Origin: Microvirga alba
GTDB lineage: Bacteria; Pseudomonadota; Alphaproteobacteria; Rhizobiales; Beijerinckiaceae
Assembly: GCF_015694465.1 (NCBI RefSeq)
Contig: NZ_JADQDO010000016.1
Coordinates: 1-40,528, forward strand
Direction of reading: 5' to 3'
Length of the DNA stretch: 40,528 nucleotides
Every line of letters starts with the position of its first letter. Within the stretch, counting starts at the first letter, position 1. The notes beneath the pieces were generated by a model. It was not told the origin of the DNA. It saw only the letters and a list, made by a program, of their open reading frames with translations, and made no database searches. Below, one piece after another: positions 1-7,695 of the stretch. The position numbers were made by a program, and so were the translations under genes.

Positions 1-29
1 CAAATCCAATAATTTAAAGGGTTTCGGAA

Positions 30-77
30 TGGCGACCCCGGCAGGGCTCGAACCTGCGACCTACTGCTTAGAAGGCA
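30..77 (-). tRNA. host tRNA-Arg(UCU), 3' part, separated by the prophage
   Basis: Read on the minus strand this gives the 3' side of the anticodon loop (TTCTAA), anticodon stem, variable loop, T arm (GCAGG/CCTGC around TTCGAGC), acceptor strand CGGGGTC, discriminator G and an encoded CCA. The phage sequence to its right does not supply a D arm or 5' acceptor strand, so this half is not a working tRNA. The missing 5' part lies at 40466-40494. Joined at the repeat, the two give exactly 77 nt with all stems paired. Confidence 0.93.
64..77. repeat. attL core
   Basis: The sequence CTGCTTAGAAGGCA is repeated exactly at 40452-40465. It covers the anticodon loop and part of the anticodon stem of the split tRNA-Arg(UCU). 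Crossover in the anticodon loop is one of the known target positions of tyrosine integrases. The flanking bases differ between the two copies, so the repeat is no longer than 14 bases. Confidence 0.92.
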
Positions 78-206
78 TTTTCACAGCCTTATTTCCGAAT
101 CATCCGTTATCACGTAAAATCACAGCATCACACTGAATTCACTGCAGTTTTCTGAACGGCATCGCCTAAGTCACTGGACCGCCTGGGCCGCTTGACTTTG
201 CCGATG

Positions 207-226
207 GTGCACCCAAAAGTGCACCC
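207..226 (+). repeat. paired GTGCACCC repeats near attL, likely integrase arm sites
   Basis: GTGCACCC occurs at 207-214 and 219-226, a 12-base period. The same pair, with the same spacing, is near attR at 40371-40378 and 40383-40390. Paired direct repeats set back from the core on both sides are typical arm-binding sites of tyrosine integrases. The assignment is inference, because the same word also occurs at 14292-14299 and 14536-14543, far from either att site. Confidence 0.6.
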
Positions 227-264
227 GAACAGACCAACTGCAAACCGGCCAGGTGTTCAAATCG

Positions 265-1509
265 ATGCTGACTGACAAGCAAATCCAGCGGGCGATCCGC
301 GAACTGAAAACCGAAACGACGCTGAACGATGGGGCAGCTGGACGTGGCACCGGCAGCCTGCGCCTGCGCCTGCGCCCGACAGCTGCCGGTGTGTCCGCTA
401 CCTGGATGGCGTTCTGGAAGAAGGACGGAAAGCGTCAGACGAAGCCCCTGGGGCGTTATCCCGACATGAGCCTGGCCGAAGCCAGGGAAGCCTTCGGTGG
501 TGAAGTCCGCCAGGTGCTGCACGCTGGCCGGAACCCGCGCGCCGTGGTCCAGGCCGTCGAAAAGCCGACAGTGGAAGCCCTGTTCCAGTCCTATGTGGCC
601 CACCTGCGAACGGCCGGCACCGCCACCGTGGACGAAATCGAACGCATCCTGCTGCTGCGATCATCGAACTGCGCGGACGGCCTGGGCCGGCACCGCAACG
701 CGGCCGACATCGAACCGGCCGATGTGTCGAAGCACCTGGCCAGCCATTTCGCGCGCGGCGTGCGCCGGCAGACCGACCTGATGCGGACCTACATGCACGC
801 GGCGTTCAGCTGGGGGATGAAGGCCACGCACGACTACCGGGCCGAAAACCGGAAGGATTGGGGCATCAAGGCGAACCCTGTGTCTGCCATCCCAAAGGAC
901 ACCGAAGCCAGCCAGGCGCGCGAACGCAACCTGTCGGCCGATGAAATCCGCGCCGTGTGGAACGCAGCGCCGGATCAGACTGGTGACGTGCTTCGCCTGG
1001 TGATCGCATGTGGCCAGCGCGTCCTGGAAACCATCAAGGTGGAAGGCAAGGAAATCGACCTGGACCGCGCGCTGTGGAACATGCCGGCCCACAAAACGAA
1101 GCTGCGCAAGCGGCCGCACACGATCCCGCTGCCGCGCCAGGCTGTCGAGATATTCCGCGAACTGAAAGCCATCCATGGCGACGGCCCACTGTTTCCCGCC
1201 AGGCAGGGTTCGAAGCACGGCCCATTCATCGGCATTCCCAGCGTGAGCCGTGGCGCGTCCAGGCTGACGTGCTGCGATCCATTCCAGCCGCGCGACCTGC
1301 GCCGCACCTGGAAGTCCAGGGCTGGCGACGGCGCGAAGATCAGCAAGGAACTGCGCGACCTGATCCAGCAGCACGCCCTGGAAGGCGACACCGGTTCAAA
1401 GCACTACGACCGGGCGGATTACCTGCCACAGCTGCGCGCCGCGATGGACAAGTGGGAAGCCTGGCTGGACCAGGCGCTGCAGCCGAAGGAAGAACAGGCC
1501 GCCGCCTGA
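265..1509 (+). CDS. int: tyrosine integrase
   Basis: Site-specific recombinase that would insert and excise the phage at tRNA-Arg. It has about 414 residues from the ATG at 265. A GTG at 253 is also possible, but MLTDKQIQRA is the usual N-terminus of P4/bacteriophage integrases. The N-terminal DUF4102-like arm-binding domain contains the KxLGRYPDMSLAEAR pattern near residues 58-76. The catalytic domain shows Arg252 (GQR), Lys near 279, box II PRDLRRT (residues 342-348), His370 and the nucleophile Tyr381 in KHYDR. The first box II position is Arg343 where most relatives have His; this Arg form is shared by a known subfamily. The gene lies beside attL, as usual, and reads away from it. Confidence 0.95.
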   Translation: MLTDKQIQRAIRELKTETTLNDGAAGRGTGSLRLRLRPTAAGVSATWMAFWKKDGKRQTKPLGRYPDMSLAEAREAFGGEVRQVLHAGRNPRAVVQAVEKPTVEALFQSYVAHLRTAGTATVDEIERILLLRSSNCADGLGRHRNAADIEPADVSKHLASHFARGVRRQTDLMRTYMHAAFSWGMKATHDYRAENRKDWGIKANPVSAIPKDTEASQARERNLSADEIRAVWNAAPDQTGDVLRLVIACGQRVLETIKVEGKEIDLDRALWNMPAHKTKLRKRPHTIPLPRQAVEIFRELKAIHGDGPLFPARQGSKHGPFIGIPSVSRGASRLTCCDPFQPRDLRRTWKSRAGDGAKISKELRDLIQQHALEGDTGSKHYDRADYLPQLRAAMDKWEAWLDQALQPKEEQAAA

Positions 1510-1518
1510 AACGAAGAA

Positions 1519-1543
1519 GCCCACCAGAACGGTGGGCTTTTTT
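1519..1543. terminator. intrinsic terminator between int and the leftward operon
   Basis: GCCCACC (1519-1525), loop AGAAC and GGTGGGC (1531-1537) are followed by six T. The stem is perfect at 7 bp. It lies 10 bases after the integrase stop and just past the end of the convergent leftward operon. On the other strand it is followed only by a mixed TTCTTC tract, so it serves int best. Confidence 0.85.
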
Positions 1544-1848
1544 CATGCCGCATCGGACTGTTTCGCGGCATACCACAGCCGCTTCACCACTTCCGCCAGC
1601 TGCAGGGCAGATTCACGGCCGCGCCGCTGTTCCACGCCGCCCGATGGCTTGCCGAACCTATCGATGCTGCCGAACAGGTATTCGCGCCGCTTCTGCACCG
1701 ATGGGATGGCCAGCACTGCGCGCGCTTCGCATTCCATCCGCCAGGCTTCTGAATAACTGCTGACCACAGTGCCGTCGATCAGCGTCACTTCCCTGGCATC
1801 TGGATGGACCTGGCCACAGGCCAGGCATCGGTGATCCACTTCGGCCAT
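1543..1848 (-). CDS. small conserved phage protein (DUF7696-like)
   Basis: A 101-residue protein, last gene of the leftward operon, starting 5 bases after the SSB stop. An N-terminal CLACGQVH motif may be half of a metal site. It is followed by a pattern of the type WRMECEARAVLAIPS..KRREYL, which resembles a small family common in phage recombination operons. The C-terminus is helical and charged. No function is known to me, and the family name is from memory of the motif. The start has only a weak ribosome site, so translation may be coupled to the SSB gene. Confidence 0.75.
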   Translation of the reverse strand: MAEVDHRCLACGQVHPDAREVTLIDGTVVSSYSEAWRMECEARAVLAIPSVQKRREYLFGSIDRFGKPSGGVEQRRGRESALQLAEVVKRLWYAAKQSDAA

Positions 1849-1853
1849 CGGCG

Positions 1854-2174
1854 TCAGAACGGAATATCATCATCTGCAGGCGCTGGCGCAGGGCGCTGCG
1901 CCGCCTGGCGCGTTGCGCTGGACTGCTGGCCGCCACCGTTATCGTTCGCGCCTTTAGGTTCGAACATCGACAGCAGAATGGATTCGCTGCCCGCGCCCTT
2001 GCCCGACAGATCGGGCACGCCGGCAGGATTGAACCACTTCGCCAACATGATGAACTTGCCGCCATCATCGTTCTGCATCACGGCGCCAACGTTTTGCCAG
2101 CGGCCTTTTTTCGCGCCGCTGCCGTCCGTGTATTCACCGGTTTTCACTGCCAGATCGTAGAGTTTACGTGCCAT
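1854..2174 (-). CDS. ssb: phage single-stranded DNA-binding protein
   Basis: A 106-residue protein with a short N-terminal OB-like beta-rich part (WQNVGAVMQND, KFIMLAKWFNP), a low-complexity Gly/Gln/Pro linker and the acidic tail DDDIPF. That tail is the hallmark by which SSBs recruit partner proteins. It lies in one operon with a RecE-like exonuclease and a Sak4-like ATPase, the usual partners in phage single-strand annealing systems. The start has AGGAAATG upstream with suitable spacing. The linker contains the ANDN tetrapeptide discussed under findings. Confidence 0.88.
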   Translation of the reverse strand: MARKLYDLAVKTGEYTDGSGAKKGRWQNVGAVMQNDDGGKFIMLAKWFNPAGVPDLSGKGAGSESILLSMFEPKGANDNGGGQQSSATRQAAQRPAPAPADDDIPF

Positions 2175-2226
2175 TTTTTCATTTCCTAGAAAGTGGCGGC
2201 CGGGGGATGCGCCGCCTGGTTAAAAA

Positions 2227-2445
2227 TCAGTTCTGGCCGGTGTAGCGCGTGAATTCTTCCGCGCACTTCGGCCCACAAAACAGGCGCATCATGTCGCCTT
2301 CAAAATCTTCGCCACACGCTGGGTTTTGACAGCACCCGGTTCCCTGCCTGCGCGGCGTGGCTTCCGCCTTCGCGCGCTGCGCCTTCAGGGCTTGATCCAG
2401 GTTCATCATTTCCCGTTCGCTGGCCCGGTCGAAAATGTCCGCCAT
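2227..2445 (-). CDS. TraR/DksA-type zinc-finger protein
   Basis: A 72-residue protein. I chose the ATG at 2445, preceded by AGGGG, over an upstream in-frame start inside the neighbouring gene. The N-terminal helix (MADIFDRASEREMMNLDQAL) matches the short TraR/P2 Orf82 type. The C-terminal half has a four-cysteine zinc finger (NPACGEDFEG, then FCGPKCAEEF). TraR-like proteins bind RNA polymerase through the secondary channel and reset promoter choice without ppGpp. Here it could change host or early phage transcription; that role is inferred from the family. Confidence 0.85.
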   Translation of the reverse strand: MADIFDRASEREMMNLDQALKAQRAKAEATPRRQGTGCCQNPACGEDFEGDMMRLFCGPKCAEEFTRYTGQN

Positions 2446-2447
2446 GG

Positions 2448-2996
2448 TTACCCCTGGCAGCGACCTATTCGCCCGCACTTTTCAGGGTGCTGGCAGCCGC
2501 CCGACATGATGCAGCCGATGCCTGTGCATGCAGCATCAAGCGCGCGACCTGGTGCGTTATCGTTCGCCGGATTGTCTGCGATGGTGTAATGGCGCGGATC
2601 ACGTGCGGCGTGCTGATCCTTCAGACGCTGCACGTGCATGGTCATTCCGTCGATCAGCTGCCGATAACCGCCCGCGATCATTCGATCATCGTTCAGTTTT
2701 CCCGCAGCCTTCGCATCGACCAGGATGGCGATGGACGCCAGCGCGTGGGCCAGATGCGGCAGCCCGCTGTCCGGGTCCGCATCTTCACCTTCAAACCACG
2801 CGGCCAGGTGCCGGCGTGCCGCGTCATAGTAGATCGAAGAACGCACGCCGATGGCGCGAAAGTTCGAACGTCCATATTTCAGCGCGCCGTCCAGCAGCGC
2901 CATCGCGCCCAGGACCGTGGCAGTTTCCGGCCACAAATGCACCGGCAGTTTTCCGCTGCCGATCAAGTCCTTCGGGTTCGTGGGTTTGGTGTCCAT
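2448..2996 (-). CDS. dATP/dGTP pyrophosphohydrolase-like protein (DUF5664 family)
   Basis: A 182-residue protein. Residues 1-105 match the dATP/dGTP diphosphohydrolase N-terminal family: TNPKDLIGSGKLP, then a hydrophobic ETATVLGAMALLDGALKYG, YYDAARRHLAAWFEGE and LPHLAHALASIAILVDA. The alpha-helical fold with conserved E, D and H is MazG-like. A second part (about 106-182) ends in a cysteine-rich tail (CTGIGC, CQHPEKC). Relatives include the phage enzyme that trims dATP/dGTP in 2-aminoadenine phages, but no PurZ is present here. It more likely adjusts the purine pool during replication. AAGGACTGAA precedes the start. Confidence 0.8.
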   Translation of the reverse strand: MDTKPTNPKDLIGSGKLPVHLWPETATVLGAMALLDGALKYGRSNFRAIGVRSSIYYDAARRHLAAWFEGEDADPDSGLPHLAHALASIAILVDAKAAGKLNDDRMIAGGYRQLIDGMTMHVQRLKDQHAARDPRHYTIADNPANDNAPGRALDAACTGIGCIMSGGCQHPEKCGRIGRCQG

Positions 2997-2997
2997 T

Positions 2998-3213
2998 TCA
3001 GTCCTTCGCTGGGGTGTTATCGTTCACGGCCTTCATGAGATTGGCCGCTTCCCAGGCTTCGACCTGATCCACCGGATACAGGACGCGCCCGCGCAGCTTC
3101 GTGAAAGGCGGGCCGACCCGCTTGGAACGCCAGTTCGCAAGCGTGCCGGTGGTCACCACGCCATTCCAACGCTGCGCCAGCTGGTGGGCAGTGAGAAATG
3201 CAGGCTGTGCCAT
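2998..3213 (-). CDS. small helix-turn-helix protein, possible excisionase
   Basis: A 71-residue protein from the ATG at 3213, which follows a strong AAGGAAGG site. The sequence FLTAHQLAQRW..VTTGTLANWRSKRVGPPFTKLRGRVLYPVDQVEAWE is an AlpA/MerR-like winged HTH (type 17 fold), the group that includes excisionases and terminase-like DNA binders. Its place in the recombination operon suggests excisionase or local regulator. It is not next to int, so the excisionase role is inference. It ends in NDNTPAKD, another copy of the NDN motif. Confidence 0.75.
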   Translation of the reverse strand: MAQPAFLTAHQLAQRWNGVVTTGTLANWRSKRVGPPFTKLRGRVLYPVDQVEAWEAANLMKAVNDNTPAKD

Positions 3214-3232
3214 TTTTTTCGGTTCCTTCCTT

Positions 3233-4201
3233 TTAAGCAGCCGCCTGGGCACCATTGCCCAGCACTTGCTGATTCAGTTCATCCACCTGGTGCGAATTGC
3301 TGGTGGCGCGCTGCGCGTCGAACGACTGCGCTGCCGCCTTCAGTTCATCCAGGAATGCAGCGCCCAGCTGTTTGCGCAGGTTCGCGGGCGTGGCCTGCCA
3401 TGCTTCCTTCAGTGCATCCACGCCCTGTTCGGTGACGGTGCGCAGCGAATTGCGCGCGTGTTCCAGTGCAGGGTTCTGCTGTTTCGCGCCATCAACCCAG
3501 GCGCGCAGTGCTTTGCCGTCCTGTGCGGAAATGTAACCGTTTTCGCGGCCCAGGATGTCGCGCAGTTCGGCCGGGCACTTCATCACCTGCTGCGCCTTGC
3601 CTTCGTTCCACATCATCAAGCTGGCCGTCATTTCGAACATGAAATTTTTTTCGCAGACCGGCAGCACACCGAGAGGTTCCACCACCGTTTTTCCGTCCAC
3701 CTTCTGCACGCTGACCTTTTCGCGCGCGCGGATGCAGGCGACGATGTGCATGTCCGACTGCAGAAGGGTGTTCACGAACCGCTTGTGTTCGGCCTTCGCG
3801 CGCTTCCAGTCCGGCAGCCGTGGGTTTCCGGCTGTGGCGATTTCTTCGCAGCCGCCCTGCCCTTCCCATTCGTGCGTGACGCTATCGATCACCAGGACTT
3901 CGACGCCCAGCTTCTGGAATTCCAGGATCGCATCGATGTAACGCTGGGGGCTGAATGGCGCATACAGGTCACCGATCCAGAACTGCTGCACTTCGCCGGC
4001 TTCATTCTTTAAGGCGTCCGCATACAGGCTGCCGCGCCGGTTTTCGGTGTCGAGAAAACCGACCTTGCTGGCGTCATAGTTCGCCAGGCCATAAGCCAGC
4101 TGCAGGGCAGTGTAGGTTTTGCCCGAACCACTGATGCCGGAAATGCCGACCACCAGGCGCGCGCCTTCGCGCTGTGCTTTGCGGATGTTCAAAATAGACA
4201 T
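3233..4201 (-). CDS. Sak4-like RecA-fold recombination ATPase
   Basis: A 322-residue protein. The Walker A motif GISGSGKT (residues 22-29) follows an N-terminal strand, and the Walker B-like VEVLVIDSVTHEWEG lies near 98-112. Conserved polar residues of the AAA_24/Sak4 type follow (KRFVNTLLQSDMHIVACIRARE). The C-terminal third is helical and probably regulatory. Sak4 proteins are minimal RecA-like ATPases that stimulate single-strand annealing with a phage SSB, and both an SSB and an exonuclease are in this operon. AAGGAAC precedes the ATG. Confidence 0.87.
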   Translation of the reverse strand: MSILNIRKAQREGARLVVGISGISGSGKTYTALQLAYGLANYDASKVGFLDTENRRGSLYADALKNEAGEVQQFWIGDLYAPFSPQRYIDAILEFQKLGVEVLVIDSVTHEWEGQGGCEEIATAGNPRLPDWKRAKAEHKRFVNTLLQSDMHIVACIRAREKVSVQKVDGKTVVEPLGVLPVCEKNFMFEMTASLMMWNEGKAQQVMKCPAELRDILGRENGYISAQDGKALRAWVDGAKQQNPALEHARNSLRTVTEQGVDALKEAWQATPANLRKQLGAAFLDELKAAAQSFDAQRATSNSHQVDELNQQVLGNGAQAAA

Positions 4202-4228
4202 GATGAAGTTCCTTCGTGATGAAAAAAA

Positions 4229-5092
4229 TTAAGCTGCAGTGATCGCAGCAGCATTTCGCAGCAGATACCACTGCGGCACGCCGATCTGCTGAATGGTGTC
4301 ACCGTAACCAGGCCACACGTTCGTGCGACGGCATTCGGCCAGGCGATCAAGATCGGCGCGATATTCGACGCGGCCCAGGGCCATACTTTCCTGGTCCATC
4401 ACATAGACTGCGACAGCGTGCGGTGGTTTCTTTTCAACGACCAGGAAGGCGAACGCCTTCGGTTCGGACCAGCCCTTCGGCGCGTGCCCGGACTGGTGCG
4501 CGATGATGGTGCCGTCGAGATACCAGGGCGCCTGCACGTGATAACGCCACTTCACCAGGCTGCGGCTGAATTCTTCCTGGCTGGCATCTTCCGTGGTTTT
4601 CACGTCCACGATGATGCCGTCCTGCCGCCAGAAGTCCGGCCGGCAGCGGCACAGTTCGCCGGTGATCGGGTCCGTCCAATAGACCGACAGTTCCGCCTTG
4701 CCAGGTGATCCAGTCAGAAGGGCGTTCGCCGCAGGGTGCTGACGCACGGAATGCGCCATGGCCAGCAGCTGGTCCTGCTGTTCCTGGTCGATGAACAGCT
4801 TCCCTTCGTGTTCGGCCTGGAAGGCTTCGGCGGCCGCCTTGCCGTCCTTCGTGCGCCTGTCGAACTTCGGCGCCACCACATACTGCTGGGCGAATGCTTC
4901 GGGTTCCAGCAGCAGCGAATGGAAGGCCGTGCCGATGGCCTGGGCCGCTGTGGGTTCATTGTCATTCGCCGCATCCAGCGCCGCTTTCGCGTGAAGCGGC
5001 GACCGGCGCACGATGTCCAGCAGCCCTTTATTCACGCCTGGGCCGCCGTGATATTCGGCGTTCGAAAGGTGGTCATAGACGCCTGGTTTCAT
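4229..5092 (-). CDS. RecE-like PD-(D/E)XK exonuclease
   Basis: A 287-residue protein from the ATG at 5092 (AAAGGAACCC upstream); an in-frame ATG at 5212 has no ribosome site and would lie in the promoter region. The N-terminus MKPGVYDHLSNAEYHGG is typical of phage RecE/YqaJ-like exonucleases. The core shows IGTAFHSLLLEPE, then the nuclease motif CRCRPDFW..GIIVDVKTTEDAS, in which the Asp of RPDF, Asp of VDVK and the Lys are the expected metal-site and catalytic residues. It would make 3' overhangs for the annealing partners downstream. First gene of the leftward operon. Confidence 0.9.
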   Translation of the reverse strand: MKPGVYDHLSNAEYHGGPGVNKGLLDIVRRSPLHAKAALDAANDNEPTAAQAIGTAFHSLLLEPEAFAQQYVVAPKFDRRTKDGKAAAEAFQAEHEGKLFIDQEQQDQLLAMAHSVRQHPAANALLTGSPGKAELSVYWTDPITGELCRCRPDFWRQDGIIVDVKTTEDASQEEFSRSLVKWRYHVQAPWYLDGTIIAHQSGHAPKGWSEPKAFAFLVVEKKPPHAVAVYVMDQESMALGRVEYRADLDRLAECRRTNVWPGYGDTIQQIGVPQWYLLRNAAAITAA

Positions 5093-5135
5093 GTCGGGTT
5101 CCTTTCCGGTGATGATGAAGAAAACAGCACAATCG

Positions 5136-5183
5136 TGATGCGCTGTGTTCCGAAGTGTAGCATAATTATCCGGGTGCAAGTGT
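5136..5183. promoter_or_regulatory. divergent early promoter region
   Basis: The 262 bases between the leftward exonuclease and the rightward helicase hold an AT-rich centre. On the + strand GTGTAGCATAATTATCC (5156-5172) matches 14 of 17 bases of the -10 region of the promoter near 6800, so CATAAT at 5161-5166 is a likely rightward -10. On the minus strand TGCTACACT (extended -10, TACACT at 5159-5154) could serve the leftward operon. The two overlap, so firing may be mutually exclusive. The -35 boxes are poor, which suggests activator use or an extended -10. The rest of 5093-5354 shows no convincing gene. Confidence 0.5.
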
Positions 5184-5354
5184 TTGGAATTGCTTGCGTT
5201 TCTCTGATTCACTGTTTAGGCGAAAGACCATGACCGCATCAAGATGTCCGAACGTTACCCGCGCCGATCAAGCGGAACAATACGGGAACAAACAATCCAC
5301 AAATGTTCACAGGGTGGACTTTCGACGAATGGCCCAAAGTGGGGGGAATGCACC

Positions 5355-6770
5355 GTGAGCGTGCAGCTTCGTGACTATCAGGTGGACGTGATCCAGGGCG
5401 CGCGCGCTGCCCTGCGCAGGTCCAGGCGCGTGCTGCTGCAGCTGCCGACCGGTGGCGGCAAAACCGCCCTGGCGTCCTTCATGGCTGGCGAAACCGCGGG
5501 CAAGGGGCGACCGGTGTTCTTCATCTGCCACCGGGCCGAACTGGTGAACCAGACCAGCTTCACGTTCAGGAAGTTCGGCATCCCGCATGGCTTCGTGGCG
5601 GCCGGCCTGCCGATGGATGTGCGCCAGCCTGTCCAGGTGTGCAGCATCGACACCCTGAAAAACCGCCTGCACCAGCTGCCCGACCCTGCCCTGCTGATCT
5701 GGGATGAATGCCACCACCTGGCCGCTGCCGGATGGCAGAAAGTCCAGAACCACTATGGCAGCGCCTTCCACATCGGACTTTCCGCAACGCCCTGCCGCCT
5801 GGACGGCAAGGGGCTGGACGCGCACTTCGATGAACTGGTGACAGGGCCGACCGTGGCCTGGCTGATCGAACATGGCCACCTGTCGCCTTATCGTGCGTTC
5901 GCACCGAGCGCGCCCGACATGACCGGCGTGCGCAAGCAGATGGGCGATTTCGTGCGCGGCGAAACAGAACGCGCAATGGACAAACCGAAGCTGACCGGTG
6001 ACGCGATCACGCACTGGCTGAAGCATGCGAACGGAATGCGTTCGGTGGGCTTCGCGGTGACTGTCGCCCACAGCATGCACATGGCCGAACAGTTCAACGC
6101 TGCCGGCATTCCTTCCGCGCACCTGGACGGCGGCACACCGAAAGCGGACCGCGCGCGCATCATCCGCGACTATGCGGACGGCCGCATCCTGGTGCTGTTC
6201 AATGTGGACCTGTTCGGTGAAGGCTTCGATCTGTCCGCCATCGCGCAGCGCGATGTCACCATCGACTGTGTGCTGCAGATGCGGCCCACGCAGTCCCTGG
6301 GGCTACACCTGCAGCAAGTCGGCCGCGCGCTGCGCCCATCGCCTGGGAAAACCGCGATCATCCTGGATCACGCGGGCAACATCCGGCGCCATGGACTGCC
6401 CGACGATGAACGCGAATGGTCACTGGAAGGAAACCAGGGCAAAGGGCGCAAAGCGGCAAACGACAACGAACCGCCGCCGCCGATCACGTGCACGGGGTGT
6501 TTCGCGCAGATCAGGCGGCCAGCGCCACCGGTGTGCCCTTACTGTGGCCACCACATCGCGCCAGAACCGAAGAAGATCGAAGTGGCTGAAGGTGAACTGC
6601 AGGAAATCACCGACAGCGAAAAGGCGGCGATCCGTGCAAACCTGAAACGCGAACAAGCTGAAGCCAAAAGTTTGCAGGAACTGGTCGCACTAGGTGCGCG
6701 CCGTGGTTACAAGTCCCCGCAGCAGTGGGCGTTCCGCGTGTGGAGTGGAAGAAAACATCGCGCCGCGTGA
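5355..6770 (+). CDS. superfamily 2 DNA helicase with C-terminal zinc motif
   Basis: A 471-residue protein from the GTG at 5355, preceded by a run of G (GGGGGGA); the frame is open upstream but lacks a better start. Q motif LRDYQ, Walker A LPTGGGKT (to Thr37), DECH box (117-120), SATP motif III (143-146), and helicase C-terminal motif QQVGRALR (about 320-327) are all present and in order. A zinc ribbon (CTGC at 379-382, CPYC at 394-397) follows an Ala-Asn-Asp-Asn linker. Relatives are phage DEAD/ResIII helicases used in replication or recombination. It opens the rightward early region. Confidence 0.92.
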   Translation: MSVQLRDYQVDVIQGARAALRRSRRVLLQLPTGGGKTALASFMAGETAGKGRPVFFICHRAELVNQTSFTFRKFGIPHGFVAAGLPMDVRQPVQVCSIDTLKNRLHQLPDPALLIWDECHHLAAAGWQKVQNHYGSAFHIGLSATPCRLDGKGLDAHFDELVTGPTVAWLIEHGHLSPYRAFAPSAPDMTGVRKQMGDFVRGETERAMDKPKLTGDAITHWLKHANGMRSVGFAVTVAHSMHMAEQFNAAGIPSAHLDGGTPKADRARIIRDYADGRILVLFNVDLFGEGFDLSAIAQRDVTIDCVLQMRPTQSLGLHLQQVGRALRPSPGKTAIILDHAGNIRRHGLPDDEREWSLEGNQGKGRKAANDNEPPPPITCTGCFAQIRRPAPPVCPYCGHHIAPEPKKIEVAEGELQEITDSEKAAIRANLKREQAEAKSLQELVALGARRGYKSPQQWAFRVWSGRKHRAA

Positions 6771-6774
6771 AGTA

Positions 6775-6805
6775 TTTACACAGGTAATAAATCCTGTGGC
6801 ATAAT
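6775..6805 (+). promoter_or_regulatory. early promoter with operator-like dyad
   Basis: TTTACA (6775-6780) and CATAAT (6800-6805) form a sigma-70-like pair with a long spacer of 18-19 bases. A perfect inverted repeat CACAGG / CCTGTG (6779-6784, 6793-6798) sits between the boxes, where a repressor or activator could act. The arrangement is close to that at 10329-10358. It lies 42 bases before the start of the next gene. Promoter call from sequence only. Confidence 0.65.
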
Positions 6806-6846
6806 CATCCCCATCGAAATGTTTTTCATCACGAAAGGACTGCACC

Positions 6847-7113
6847 ATGAACACCACACGCAAATTCATCCACCAGTTCAAGACCGGCGACCTGGTGCAC
6901 GCACACGGCGGCACGTTCCGCATCATCGAAGATGCGCGCGAAAGCCAGGGCCACCGTCCCCAGGCTGCGCACCTGGTGCAAGCCGATGGCCCCAGCGACT
7001 GCGCAGTGGCGAAGGCGATCTGCATCGAAGGTGAAGTCCAGGGCTATTTCCGCCCAGGCAGTGAATGGACCTTCCAGGGCAATTTCCGCGCTGGCACCTA
7101 CGCGACCGCCTGA
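6847..7113 (+). CDS. hypothetical early protein
   Basis: An 88-residue protein with a strong ribosome site (AAAGGACTGCACC). It is first behind the promoter at 6775. It is mostly beta-rich, with a pattern KTGDLVHAHGGTFRIIEDA..., ending in a WTFQGNFRAGTYA tail. The GDLV..GGTFRI pattern suggests a small SH3-like barrel, but I do not recognise a named family. No cysteine or membrane segment. Likely a host-takeover or regulatory accessory protein, by position only. Confidence 0.75.
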   Translation: MNTTRKFIHQFKTGDLVHAHGGTFRIIEDARESQGHRPQAAHLVQADGPSDCAVAKAICIEGEVQGYFRPGSEWTFQGNFRAGTYATA

Positions 7114-7114
7114 C

Positions 7115-7228
7115 ATGAACACCACCTGGCCATTTCCACCACCAGGCGGCCCGGTTCCGCTGACCCGCAAGGAAATCGCGGAACTGGCCAGGCAGCAGCG
7201 CCAGCAGCTGCCCGACGCACCCTTCTGA
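7115..7228 (+). CDS. small Pro-rich hypothetical protein
   Basis: A 37-residue reading frame starting 1 base after the previous stop (TGACATG). It begins MNTTWPFPPPGGPVPLT and continues into a short charged Gln-rich helix. The frame uses the GAA/CTG codon style of its neighbours. Translation would be coupled to the gene before it. No family is recognised, and short length keeps confidence moderate. Confidence 0.5.
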   Translation: MNTTWPFPPPGGPVPLTRKEIAELARQQRQQLPDAPF

Positions 7229-7270
7229 TTTTTTCAACCAGCCCACCGGGCATTTTTTGAGGACGAAAAC

Positions 7271-7429
7271 ATGAAACAGAAACTGATGGAATTCCTGGGC
7301 GCCGCGATCATCGGCACCACCTTCGCGTTCATGCTGGCCTATGGCCTGGACTACCAGCTGCAGATCGAAGAAGCCCAGGCGATCAAGGCGGCCGCACAGC
7401 GCCAAGCTGAAGAAGGGGCCGCGAAATGA
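7271..7429 (+). CDS. small single-pass membrane protein
   Basis: A 52-residue protein beginning MKQKLMEFLGAAIIGTTFAF, with one hydrophobic segment at about residues 8-25 and a charged Gln/Glu/Ala-rich cytoplasmic helix. GAGGACGAAAAC precedes the ATG. The stop overlaps the next start (ATGA at 7426). Such small membrane proteins are common in phage early regions; the role is unknown. Confidence 0.65.
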   Translation: MKQKLMEFLGAAIIGTTFAFMLAYGLDYQLQIEEAQAIKAAAQRQAEEGAAK

Positions 7430-7695
7430 ACATCCTGGACCCGCGCTTCAAATACATTCCCGCCTGCCGCACGAACATCATGGACCGCTTCCGTTCGGCT
7501 GGCTTCGTTCCGCCCAGCGAACTGCGCAGGGTTATGCCCAGCGCAGAAGAACGACTGCGCCAGCTGCGCGCTGATCTGGACCGAATGGCTGAATTCAAAA
7601 AGGTGGGCAGCGCCACGCTGGTGATGATGGATGCCGACGAATTCGAAGCCTGCCTGGCCGAAGCGGATGGTTTCACGCGAAAGGTGGACGCATGA
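7426..7695 (+). CDS. hypothetical early protein
   Basis: An 89-residue protein coupled by ATGA overlap to the gene before and by a 4-base overlap to the gene after. Contains a pattern MDRFRSAGFVPPSE, then a helical central region (ERLRQLRADLDRMAEF). The C-terminal part is acidic and reads MDADEFEACLAEADGF. No domain is recognised. The tight chain of overlapping starts from 7271 to 9544 marks one operon. Confidence 0.72.
   Translation: MNILDPRFKYIPACRTNIMDRFRSAGFVPPSELRRVMPSAEERLRQLRADLDRMAEFKKVGSATLVMMDADEFEACLAEADGFTRKVDA

Noticed and set aside
2448..2996. 2-aminoadenine (Z) genome
   Set aside because: The pyrophosphohydrolase-like gene alone is not enough; PurZ, DatZ and a matching polymerase are missing.
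5212..5243. Longer starts for the exonuclease (5212) and helicase (5244)
   Set aside because: Both would cover the divergent promoter region, lack ribosome sites and add N-termini without family similarity. The starts at 5092 and 5355 have clear sites.
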